From positions 1,152,501 through 1,216,500 of the forward strand of contig JAUOZS010000001.1 in the NCBI GenBank assembly GCA_032334055.1: a stretch of 64,000 nt of DNA, read 5' to 3'. The notes below the pieces were generated by a model. The model saw nothing but the letters and a program-made list of their open reading frames with translations. It ran no database searches and had not been told where the DNA came from. The first letter of the stretch is position 1; the number at the start of each line of letters is the position of its first letter. The stretch is from Selenomonadales bacterium 4137-cl. Its GTDB lineage: Bacteria > Bacillota > Negativicutes > Sporomusales > UBA7701. This document shows, in pieces, positions 56,754-64,000 of the stretch. Made by a program: the position numbers and the translations under genes.

Positions 56754-57695
56754 ATGGCGGGCAGGGAAGAGGAGTATATCAGGCGGATGAAGGCCGCGGG
56801 GGTATGTGCCGACGTTGGCTGGGATGGACGAGGAGGATATCGAGTGGGAGCTCTCCAAGATGGAAGAAGCCGAGCGGAGGCGCGAGGCGCCGCCGGAGCC
56901 GTTGAGGACGGTGTACCGGCCGGCGGATCCGGGGCTCAAAGCGCGGATACTCCACCAATTCGGCCAGCCGTACGACGAAAGCGCGATACCCAAGGGGCAG
57001 GAGTTCTACCTCAATGGATGGGACAACGGAGATGAAGACGACACGCTGATGGAGAAGAATCGGTGGGAGGAGTCCGCTCCGCTGCGTAACGGGGCGATGG
57101 GACGGGAGGAGTCCGACCCATGGTCGAAGGCCTGGAAGCTGGATTGGGGCGAAGAGGGCAGGCCAGCGGAGAAGGCGAGGACGATGGAGTGGCGATGGGG
57201 GCAGGACGATGCAGGGCTATCAAGCAGAGGTGGAATGCTCTTGCGTACGGGCCAGGCAAGTTTGAGGGCGCAGTCGGAATGAAGGAGCTGAGTTATAATA
57301 TCGCTGATGGTGGCAAGGAAGGTGTGCTAAAGAGAGCCGGGGCGTTGGATAAAGTTTTGGGACCAGCTGGAGAAATAATCGAAAAGAGTATCGATGTAGA
57401 TCAATTTGTCAAAGAGGTGGAAGCGGAGGCGTTAAAGAACGGGGATAGCCCAGAACTGGCCAGAAAGAAAGGTATTGATGCGGCATCGAAGTATACCGCC
57501 TATTTATTGGGAGTGGGTGGAGCCGCTGTCTTGGCAGGGAGAGCGTCGGGGTACGGTCCCATTATTGCTGGAACTACGGGTACGGTTGCCGGGACATATG
57601 CTGTGAAGCCATTGATAAAAAAACACGTATTAGGAAAAAGTGGGGCCGATTATGATAGTGAAGTTGAAGAAGAACCGTTGCATGGCGGGGATTAG
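56754..57695 (+). pseudogene. Cassette protein D: shared N-terminal part with C-terminal domain type 3 (two frameshifts)
   Basis: The start MAGREEEYIRRMKA matches cassette C, but an extra base near 56795 shifts the frame. The shared region resumes as VPTLAGMDEEDIEWELSKME in another frame (from 56806). A 7-base difference near 57232 shifts it again. The unique C-terminal part (KELSYNIADGGKEGVLKRAG) has hydrophobic Gly/Ala-rich stretches (YTAYLLGVGGAAVLAGRASG, GPIIAGTTGTVAGTYAV) suggestive of membrane insertion. Unless recoding occurs, it is not made as one chain. Confidence 0.65.
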
Positions 57696-57725
57696 CCGCC
57701 GACGCGACCAAGCTAATCGGACACA

Positions 57726-57760
57726 CGGCTTATAAGAGGCGAGCGTCCCCTTATAAGCCG
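57726..57760 (+). terminator. Hairpin after cassette protein D
   Basis: A 13-14 bp stem, CGGCTTATAAGAGG / CCCCTTATAAGCCG. It lacks a T-tract, so it may be a processing or weak termination site. It is similar in sequence to the hairpin after cassette C. Confidence 0.55.
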
Positions 57761-57843
57761 CGACTAAATTATTGAAAAAAGAGGAAGTCGAGGCGAGATA
57801 GCGAATAAATGTTCGATAAAGCCGGTGTAATGGGGGTGGCGGT

Positions 57844-58689
57844 GTGCCGAAAAACTGGTGGACGTTACTGTTTTATGTTATAAGTTGTGTGGCGTTTTAT
57901 GGTACACAACTTATATGGAACTATGATCAGGTCGGACCGGCAGCGGGATTGTCTAAAGGCGAATGGTTAGCTTGGGTGTTAGGCATTTATGTGACAATTA
58001 GCGGCTTGGTATATTGGCTAATATGGAGAGCCGGGAAAGGGACGGTGACGCAGGCCGGGTTGGAGAGAGAAAACGGGCCGGCCATTCCATTGATAAGTAT
58101 AGAGCGGATCGTCAGCGAAGGCGGTGGATTCCCATCAGTGGTGTTTTTAGCCGTCGATCAAGTAAAGGTACATATAGTGGACAGGGAGCTTGTCAAGTTG
58201 GCCAAAACTAGATTAAATCAATGGACGGTTAACGGTAAGAAACTAATTGTGACACCAGGGGAGGTGGGGGCGGAACTGAAAATAAGCTATGCATTGCTGG
58301 GAAGGTACGATACGTATAGATTTGCCAGCCTGAGTACTCTGGTTATGGTTGTTTTTGTCATGGCGATATTATTCGGCCTGAAATTAGGCTGGAATACTGA
58401 GTGGCTTTTGGAAGGATGTTTAATTTACGGTTTCGTTTTTTTGATAATACCTTTGTACCGAAGGGTAAGAGTGTCGGTACTAAGCGACAGGGTTGTGCTA
58501 AAAAGGGGAAAAAAAGAGGAAAGCTTCAGGTTCGGCGATGTGGCCGGTATCGAAAAGGGGCTGTTTCAGGTTAAGGTAACGGCGAAGGATGGGAAAGTAT
58601 TTTTCTTTCCGCGAGGGTGCATATTATTGCCCGAGATTATCGAGGAATTTACCGGGCTTGCTGGGCGCCGGAGAGGGCGGTCAGAGTAA
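57844..58689 (+). CDS. Four-helix membrane protein of the cassette family, paralogue D
   Basis: A 281-residue protein with the same plan as paralogue B: two N-terminal helices, a soluble part with LAKTRLNQWTVNGKKLIV, two central helices (LVMVVFVMAILFGLKLGW and GCLIYGFVFLIIPLYRR), and the C-terminal FGDVAGIEKGLFQVKVTAKD domain. GTG is the start codon. The 3' 160 bases are almost identical to paralogue B. Confidence 0.72.
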   Translation: MPKNWWTLLFYVISCVAFYGTQLIWNYDQVGPAAGLSKGEWLAWVLGIYVTISGLVYWLIWRAGKGTVTQAGLERENGPAIPLISIERIVSEGGGFPSVVFLAVDQVKVHIVDRELVKLAKTRLNQWTVNGKKLIVTPGEVGAELKISYALLGRYDTYRFASLSTLVMVVFVMAILFGLKLGWNTEWLLEGCLIYGFVFLIIPLYRRVRVSVLSDRVVLKRGKKEESFRFGDVAGIEKGLFQVKVTAKDGKVFFFPRGCILLPEIIEEFTGLAGRRRGRSE

Positions 58690-58699
58690 AATTTCTGAA

Positions 58700-58818
58700 G
58701 AATTTTTGAGAAGTGTTTTCATTTGGACGAAAAGTGGACTTTTAGTGGACGATTTGACAAAAAAGTGTGATATGCTGATAGCGTGAAGAAGACCGCCGAG
58801 GGGGCGGTTTTTTGTTTT
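58700..58818 (+). promoter_or_regulatory. Iteron-promoter-terminator block, copy 4
   Basis: TGGAC iterons at 58724, 58735 and 58746, TTGACA at 58754, then the GACCGCC / GGCGGTT hairpin and T6 from 58791. It lies 2108 bp after block 3. Confidence 0.78.
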
Positions 58819-58861
58819 GGGTGGCGGATGAGCGGAAACGAAATTGAGGGAGGAAAGGCTG

Positions 58862-59906
58862 ATGGCGAGCAGGGAAGAGGAGTATATCAGGCGGATGAAG
58901 GCGCGGGGGTATGGAGAATCTTTTTTGGGTTGCCGGGGCCGTTAAGAAGCCTTCAGATGCTAGGCGCACCGGAAGAATGCGCAGCGACGTGTACGCGGAT
59001 GTACACTAGCAAGCGTTCTGAGGAGCAACGCCGCAGATGAGGGCTTATTAACGGCCCTTATGTATGGGCTGAACCCTTGGCGGGGATGGATGAGGAGGAT
59101 ATCGAGGGGAGCTCTCCAAGATGGAAGAAGCCGAGCGGAGGCGCGAGGCGCCGTCGCAGCCGTTGAGGACGGTGTACCGGCCAGTGGATCCGGGGCTCAA
59201 AGCGCGGATACTCCGCCAATTCGGGCAGCCTTACGACGAGAGCGCGATACCCAAGGGGCAGGAGTTCTACCTCAACGGATGGGACAACGGAGATGAAGAC
59301 GATACGCTGGTGGAACAGAATCGGCGGATGGAGCGTGCTCCGCTGCGTAACGGGGCGATGGGACGGGAGGAGCCCGACCCGTGGTCGAAGGCATGGAAGC
59401 TGGATTGGGGCGAAGAGGGCAGGCCAGAGGAGAAGGCGAGGACGATGGAGCCTCAAACTAACACTTTCATGTATCGAGGTAAAGATAATGACCGTGACTT
59501 TAGCCAGTTTGCGAGTGGGGCTCCTGACGTTAGACAGTATACTTATGACGAGGGCTTAAAGCGCGCGGATTCCAGTGGCTCGGGAATTTGGGGAAAGGCG
59601 GCTGAGGTGGCTAAAGGAGCGATCAAACTCAACAAATTTGGCGATAAAGCCTATAATGTCGCCAAAGAGCAGGGATACGGTCACGAGGATGCAATGGAGA
59701 TTGCACGGGAAGCCCAGATTATGCATGGAATTTACTTGGGAGGCGATGCATATTTAGGGAGAAGATTAAAAGGTTTTAAATATTTTATAAAAGAGGTGGG
59801 GCGAGAATTGACTGAGGACGAGCTGCAAAGGTACTTTATTGAAACGACGATAAATAACCGTAAGCTGCGACAGAATCCTCCGGAGGGATCCATATTGCCG
59901 CCCTAA
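58862..59906 (+). pseudogene. Cassette protein E: shared N-terminal part with C-terminal domain type 1 (repeat insertion and frameshift)
   Basis: The start MASREEEYIRRMKARGYG matches cassette C for 17 codons and is then interrupted by the palindromic repeat copy 4 plus short flanks (about 58914-59074). A one-base deletion at about 59111 (GAGTGGGAG to GAGGGGAG) also breaks the frame. From 59121 the frame is open to the end: MEEAERRREAPSQPLRTVYR and the rest of the shared region, then GAIKLNKFGDKAYNVAKEQG and the terminal NPPEGSILPP. The C-terminal domain is the same type as in cassette B. A shortened product from ATG 59121 is possible. Confidence 0.7.
58936..59057 (+). repeat. MITE-like palindromic repeat, copy 4 (inside cassette gene E)
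   Basis: A 122-bp element with a perfect 10-bp terminal inverted repeat (GGGCCGTTAA / TTAACGGCCC). It contains CAGATGCTAGGCGCACCGG, an internal GTGTAC / GTACAC hairpin, and GAGGAGCAACGCCGCAGATG as in copy 2. Comparison with the intact cassette C gene shows it is an insertion into coding sequence, so the element has been mobile. Confidence 0.85.
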
Positions 59907-59980
59907 GCAGTGTATTATGCGGGCAGCCTGAAGGGAAAAATTGTAATATATAGAAATGATTAATTGAGAGGGGGAAGGAC

Positions 59981-60847
59981 ATGACTCATTTAATGTTCGT
60001 TCTGCTTGTGTTGAGTATATTTGATGATACGCTGGGGTTTTCTTATGAATATGTGCTTCCACATATATCTATCCTTACCCCCGCCTACTGGCAAACCACA
60101 AAGGTTATAGCAATAGTTGCGTTCTGTCTGATTCACAACATAAAAAGCCATGAAAGAATAAAAGGGACTGTTACCGACAGGGAAATAAAAAAAGTGTATG
60201 AAAACCAAGGGGTTCCCCTGGAGGCGATTACTTCAATCAATGGGAAAATATTGTATGCTAATCTATTTTATCCGGACACGAAAGTCGCGGTTTCCGATGG
60301 ATCTGATGAGATAGAGCTATGCATACATGGTAAGAGTTTGGTCCCGTTGGTAAAAACCAGATTAAATCAGTGGTCAATCACAGAGGGTTCGTTCTTGATA
60401 ATACCATCGGTCGCGGATAATGCTTTCATTGAGTATCCGCTTATAGGGAGATACTTTTGGCCACTCGGTTACAAATCTATTGACTGGTATATAGTGTCAA
60501 TTGCTTTAGTAGCTGAAACGGCGGTATTTGAGGATATGTACCATTTGCTACTCATACCTTTATTAGTTTTATTTGCTGTTAAATCCTTAATCTGCACAGG
60601 ATTGAGGCATTTTCGGAAAGTTAAGATCCTATTAACAGAAAACAAAATAAAGATATTTAATTCCCAAGGTCTTGAAAATTCTCTGGAGCTTAGCGATGTG
60701 ACGAAGATCGAAAAGGGTATTTTCCGTGTAAAGGTTATCGGAAGAAACGGCCAGGTCATTTATTTACCGCGAGGATGTTATTTGTTGCCGGAACTGATTA
60801 TGGAACTGTCCGGATCGGAAAAGCCGATAAAAGAAAATAATTTTTGA
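59981..60847 (+). CDS. Four-helix membrane protein of the cassette family, paralogue E
   Basis: A 288-residue protein, the most diverged and AT-richest of the family. It has N-terminal helices, then LVKTRLNQWSITEGSFLIIP, two central helices, and the C-terminal LSDVTKIEKGIFRVKVIGRN with LPRGCYLLPELIMELSG. GGGGGAAGGAC precedes ATG 59981. The family signatures (TRLNQW, KIEKG, PRGC-LLPE) confirm homology despite different helices. Confidence 0.72.
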   Translation: MTHLMFVLLVLSIFDDTLGFSYEYVLPHISILTPAYWQTTKVIAIVAFCLIHNIKSHERIKGTVTDREIKKVYENQGVPLEAITSINGKILYANLFYPDTKVAVSDGSDEIELCIHGKSLVPLVKTRLNQWSITEGSFLIIPSVADNAFIEYPLIGRYFWPLGYKSIDWYIVSIALVAETAVFEDMYHLLLIPLLVLFAVKSLICTGLRHFRKVKILLTENKIKIFNSQGLENSLELSDVTKIEKGIFRVKVIGRNGQVIYLPRGCYLLPELIMELSGSEKPIKENNF

Positions 60848-60950
60848 GAAATGTTTTCATTTGGACGAAAAGTGGACTTTTAGTGGACGATTTGACAAAA
60901 ATGTGTGATATGATGATAGCGTGAAGAAGACCGCCGAGGGGGGCGGTTTT
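60842..60950 (+). promoter_or_regulatory. Iteron-promoter-terminator block, copy 5 (before the portal gene)
   Basis: TGGAC iterons at 60862, 60873 and 60884, TTGACA at 60892, then GACCGCC / GGCGGTT and T6 from 60929. It lies 2138 bp after block 4. It precedes the phage portal gene rather than a cassette, so the block is part of the phage transcription plan. Confidence 0.78.
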
Positions 60951-60980
60951 TTGTTTTGCCGATAATGAGGAGGTGCCGGG

Positions 60981-62942
60981 GTGGAGACGAGGGACGAGGA
61001 CCTTTTGACGAAGATCAAGGCGGATATCGAGGCGGCGAACAGGTATTACGATTCGGACGTGGAGCCGCTGCTGATCGAGCGGAACAAGATTTACCACGGG
61101 GATAAGGATTATTACCGGATGAAGTATCCCGATCTGTCGGAGGTGAGCGATCTGGTGACGACGGATCTGGCGGATATTATCGAGTGGTCGATGCCGTCTT
61201 TGATGAAGGCGTATTTCAGCGGGGCGAGCATCGTGTCGATGCGCGGCGTTACGGCCGAGGATGAGCAGCCCGCCAAGGTGATGGAGGCACTGATAAATTA
61301 CCAGCTGACGAAGCTGAACAAGTTTTTCGTGGTGTGCTACGACTGGATTAAGGCGGCGCTGATGGAGAACGCGGCGGCGATAAAGTGCAGTTGGGTGAGG
61401 GAGACGAAGCGGGACAGGCGGTATGTGGAGATACTGTCGGCGGAGGAGACGGCGGCGCTGGAGGAGTCGGGCCGGGCGGAGGTGGTGAGCAAGGCGAAGG
61501 TGCCGGGGACGGACGATCTTTATAAGGTGGATTTTTGGGCGGTGAAGCTGACGAGGAACGCGCCGAAGGTGGAGAACGTGCCGGCGGCGGAGCTGAGGTT
61601 TTCACCGGACGCGACGGATCTGGACAATTGCCATTTCGTGGCTCACAGGAAGGTCGTGACGGTGGATTATCTCAGGAAGATGGAGAAGGAGGGGCTTTAT
61701 AAGAATGTCGACGAGGTGGTTGAGAATCTCGGCAACGTGAGGTATACGGAGTCGGAGCGGCTGAACAACCCGGAGATAGATTTGTACGCGCGGGAGGAGG
61801 ACCAGACGGCGCGCAAGCGGGTGGAGCTTTACGAGTGCTATATCAAGTATGACGCGGACGACGACCAGATGCTGGAGGACTGGATCGTGACGGTGGCCAA
61901 CGAGGTGATTATCCGCAAGGAGCCAAACACGTACGGGCGGCATCCGTTTTTCGTGCTGAGCCCGGTGCGCGATCCGGGGCGGATTTGGCCGAAGAAGGGG
62001 ATCGGGCAGTTCGTGAGCGAGATCCAGTCGCTGAAGACGGCTTTTCTGCGGCAGATTATCAATAATACGGCGCTGAACAACGATTTGCCGGCGTTCGTGG
62101 ATGAGAACCGGGTGAATATTCTCGATGTGGTGGAGCGGCGGAAGACGATCAGGGTGACGGGGTCGCCGCGGGATGCGATTTCGTTTCCGCCGCTACAGCC
62201 GATGGCGCCATGGACGATGCAGTTTCTGGAGTATCTGGAGGGGGCGAAGGAGCAGGCGACGGGGGTGACGCGCTATAACCAGGGGTTGGATGCGAACAGT
62301 CTGAATAAGACGGCGACGGGGATTTCGATTATCCACGAGTCGAGCAACCAGCGGCTGGAACTGGTGGCTCGCATTCTGCTGGAGACGGGGCTGACGCCGT
62401 TTTTCCGGTTTTTGATTACGCTGAACCAGCGGTTTATCGATCAGCCGCAGGTGATCAGGCTGGCGAACGAGGCGCTGACGGTGCGGGGGGACGATGTGCA
62501 GGGGAATTTCGACCTGGAGATCAACGCGGCTTTGGGGGTGGGATCGAAGACGACGGAGATGCAGAATATGCAGATGCTGCTGGGGATGTATCCGCAACTG
62601 GCGCAGGCGGGGATCGTGCAGCCGGTGAATGTTTTCAACGCGGTGCGGAAGCTGCTGGAGATAATGGGTTATAAGAACGCGGGCGAGTTTATTTCGTCGC
62701 CGCCGCCGCAGGCGCCCGGCGCCGGGCTGCCGGGGCTGCCGAGCGGGCCGAGGGCGGGGGCGCAGGGAATGCCAGGGCCGGGGCAGGCCGGGCCGGGGAT
62801 GCCAGGGGCGGTGCAACCGGGGACGCCGGGGTTGCCGCCGGGTCTGGGCGGGACGGGAGAGCCGGCAGGCGGTCCGGGGAATCAGCCGGCGGATGCGGAG
62901 TTTTGGCAGCGGGTGCTGCAGGGGGTAAGGCAGGGTGGATAG
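60981..62942 (+). CDS. Phage portal protein
   Basis: A 653-residue portal subunit, the dodecameric gate for DNA packaging. Features are LTKIKADIEAANRYYDSDVE and NKIYHGDKDYYRMKYPDLSE at the start, IEWSMPSLMKAYFSGASIVS, YKVDFWAVKLTRNAPKVENV, VVTVDYLRKMEKEGLYKNVD, and GIGQFVSEIQSLKTAFLRQI of the crown/stem region. The last 80 residues are Pro/Gly-rich and collagen-like (PGAGLPGLPSGPRAG). GTG follows AGGAGGTG. The frame is intact, unlike terL. Confidence 0.85.
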   Translation: METRDEDLLTKIKADIEAANRYYDSDVEPLLIERNKIYHGDKDYYRMKYPDLSEVSDLVTTDLADIIEWSMPSLMKAYFSGASIVSMRGVTAEDEQPAKVMEALINYQLTKLNKFFVVCYDWIKAALMENAAAIKCSWVRETKRDRRYVEILSAEETAALEESGRAEVVSKAKVPGTDDLYKVDFWAVKLTRNAPKVENVPAAELRFSPDATDLDNCHFVAHRKVVTVDYLRKMEKEGLYKNVDEVVENLGNVRYTESERLNNPEIDLYAREEDQTARKRVELYECYIKYDADDDQMLEDWIVTVANEVIIRKEPNTYGRHPFFVLSPVRDPGRIWPKKGIGQFVSEIQSLKTAFLRQIINNTALNNDLPAFVDENRVNILDVVERRKTIRVTGSPRDAISFPPLQPMAPWTMQFLEYLEGAKEQATGVTRYNQGLDANSLNKTATGISIIHESSNQRLELVARILLETGLTPFFRFLITLNQRFIDQPQVIRLANEALTVRGDDVQGNFDLEINAALGVGSKTTEMQNMQMLLGMYPQLAQAGIVQPVNVFNAVRKLLEIMGYKNAGEFISSPPPQAPGAGLPGLPSGPRAGAQGMPGPGQAGPGMPGAVQPGTPGLPPGLGGTGEPAGGPGNQPADAEFWQRVLQGVRQGG

Positions 62943-63183
62943 GGAGCAGATAGAGAGGCTGACGGGGCAGGCGGGGCTGGGGGAGGAGGCGGAGCTGACG
63001 CTACGCTGCTGCGAGCGGCTTTTCCCGGCGATGAGGGAGGAGATATACCGGCAGATGGAGGGGGAGGAGACGCCGGATTTGGCGCTCCTCAGGGCGAGGC
63101 TGCTGGTACTCAGGAGCGTGGAGGAGCGGCTGGGGGCGTATATTCGCAGCGGACGGCTGGCGCTGAAGGAGCTGGAGGGGTAG
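62935..63183 (+). CDS. Small phage protein downstream of portal
   Basis: An 82-residue helical acidic protein (RLTGQAGLGEEAELTLRCCE, LPAMREEIYRQMEGEETPD-like segment). GTG overlaps the portal stop by 8 bases, so it is translationally coupled. The position fits a head-morphogenesis accessory, but no family is recognised. Confidence 0.65.
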   Translation: MDREQIERLTGQAGLGEEAELTLRCCERLFPAMREEIYRQMEGEETPDLALLRARLLVLRSVEERLGAYIRSGRLALKELEG

Positions 63184-63287
63184 GGAAAAGGCGGGGTAAT
63201 AATCCGAACGACTAAATGGATAATAAAGGATTTTTGTGTATAAACGCCGAAGTCGCTCCGCAAGAAAAATAGAGGGGAACCGCTGAT

Positions 63288-64000
63288 GTGAAGACGCTGA
63301 AATTGATTCTGGCGGCAGTGATAGCGTATTGCTTCATCCATTTTGTCTTTCCGTTACTGTTCCTGGTAGGGGGCTTTGCCCTGGCGGAGTCCGAGGAAAT
63401 AATCAAAAGCGCAGAGTCGCCGAACGGGGAATATGTCGCCGAGCTTTACCGCTTCAGCCCCGGCTTCGGGCCGTCGCCATACGAGTATTACTTGACGGTG
63501 CGGGAAAAGGGCGAGAAGCCCGATATGCGAAAGAAGCAAATAGCCGATTCCCGCAAGGAGTTCGAGTTTGCCTGGACGGGGCCGGAGGAGCTTCTCGTGA
63601 CGGCACGTACAGCCAAACAATTAGGCGGAAAAGAAACATATAAAAAGGTACAGATCAGGTATGCCGCCAATATCCCGGCATGGGGCAGGTCGTTGCGGGA
63701 GGTTTATCCGGTGGCGGAGGACGTGGCGTACGGGTTGGGGGGACGAGAGATCGGGCTGGCGGATTTTGTGATGACTTTTCGCGGCCAAGAAGCTATAAGA
63801 GGCAGGAAAGGCGAAACAAGGTACGAGTTTCACGGCTGGGATATACATAGGAGCGCGTTGCTATATTCGGTGACGATAGACGGCAGAAAGAATGCAGTGG
63901 TGGGGGTGGAGAGAAAACCACGCCATGAGCAATACCGCAAAAGGGACATATGGGCGTGGCCGGATACGGGGGATTTTTTCCGCGTTTTGGAGGAGCAGGC
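63288..64000 (+). CDS. Membrane-anchored hypothetical protein (runs off window)
   Basis: The frame opens at GTG 63288 with MKTLKLILAAVIAYCFIHFV, a signal anchor. It then reads AESEEIIKSAESPNGEYVAE, LYRFSPGFGPSPYEYYLTVR and FAWTGPEELLVTARTAKQLG, a beta-rich extracytoplasmic domain. It remains open to the window end, more than 230 codons. No ribosome site is strong, but GAGGGGAACC lies 10 bases upstream. It is not a recognised phage structural gene; it could be another partner-type protein or a host gene. Confidence 0.6.
   Translation, partial: MKTLKLILAAVIAYCFIHFVFPLLFLVGGFALAESEEIIKSAESPNGEYVAELYRFSPGFGPSPYEYYLTVREKGEKPDMRKKQIADSRKEFEFAWTGPEELLVTARTAKQLGGKETYKKVQIRYAANIPAWGRSLREVYPVAEDVAYGLGGREIGLADFVMTFRGQEAIRGRKGETRYEFHGWDIHRSALLYSVTIDGRKNAVVGVERKPRHEQYRKRDIWAWPDTGDFFRVLEEQ

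Noticed and set aside
52714..60950. Array as an assembly artefact from repeat collapse or duplication.
   Set aside because: The units differ in C-terminal domains, partner genes, frameshifts and a repeat insertion, so they are genuinely distinct copies.

Overview
The window looks like a chromosomal stretch of a diderm, probably spore-forming, high-GC Firmicute of the Negativicutes (Sporomusa-like lineages). The clues are a clostridial-type pyrimidine cluster (carB-pyrK-pyrD-pyrF-pyrE, with the NAD-linked PyrK/PyrD type B pair), an outer-membrane beta-barrel protein ending in Phe, lipoproteins, many EamA transporters and XRE/Lrp/TetR/MarR regulators, and a Cys/Pro-rich coat-like protein. This placement is an inference from gene content only.

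Layout. 1-4.9 kb: 3' part of carB, then pyrK, pyrD, pyrF and pyrE, with a ~120-bp palindromic repeat between pyrD and pyrF. 5-7.8 kb: beta-barrel protein, ferredoxin-nitroreductase and its TetR regulator (two identical operators), and a GNAT enzyme. 7.9-9.9 kb: an IS1182-type element with a CTAG target duplication that splits a small gene. 10-15 kb: DNA glycosylase, tRNA-Asp/Gly/Trp, two CBO0543-like membrane proteins, an exported two-repeat protein, and an IS3-family element with a CAA duplication. 15-23 kb: small membrane proteins, radical SAM and DGC proteins with a divergent MarR regulator, Lrp regulator, EamA exporters, an exported prephenate dehydratase, and a DUF134/metallo-hydrolase cluster. 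23.2-25.4 kb: a phage-like regulatory cluster (XRE repressor, two operators, chained tiny genes, a late-regulator-like HTH protein). 25.5-38 kb: metabolic and regulatory genes, including asparaginase flanked by two repeat copies, alcohol dehydrogenase, GntR, and Zur with ZnuA. 38-43.4 kb: a nucleoside ABC importer (lipoprotein, double ATPase, two permeases) followed by xpt, that is, purine uptake plus salvage. 43.5-48.7 kb: cyclophilin, GIY-YIG, DUF169, LUD, and cell-surface polysaccharide enzymes.

48.8-64 kb is the unusual part. It is a decaying prophage-type packaging module (small terminase, a large terminase broken by a frameshift and a 313-bp insertion, portal). Between terminase and portal lies a tandem array of cassettes of about 2.1 kb. 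Each cassette starts with a conserved regulatory block: three TGGAC iterons spaced 11 bp, a promoter-like stretch, and an immediate GC-hairpin/T-tract terminator. Next comes a protein with a shared N-terminal part and an exchangeable C-terminal domain (one is an M15-type peptidoglycan peptidase), and then either a four-helix membrane protein of one paralogous family or, after the peptidase, a secreted protein. This resembles a modular effector/partner array carried on a phage structural operon. Two effector genes are frameshifted, and one also carries a MITE-like insertion, so the array is at least partly decaying.

An independently promoted, pseudoknot-capable RNA candidate sits in the gap that splits the large terminase. 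Four copies of a MITE-like palindromic repeat are scattered over the window.
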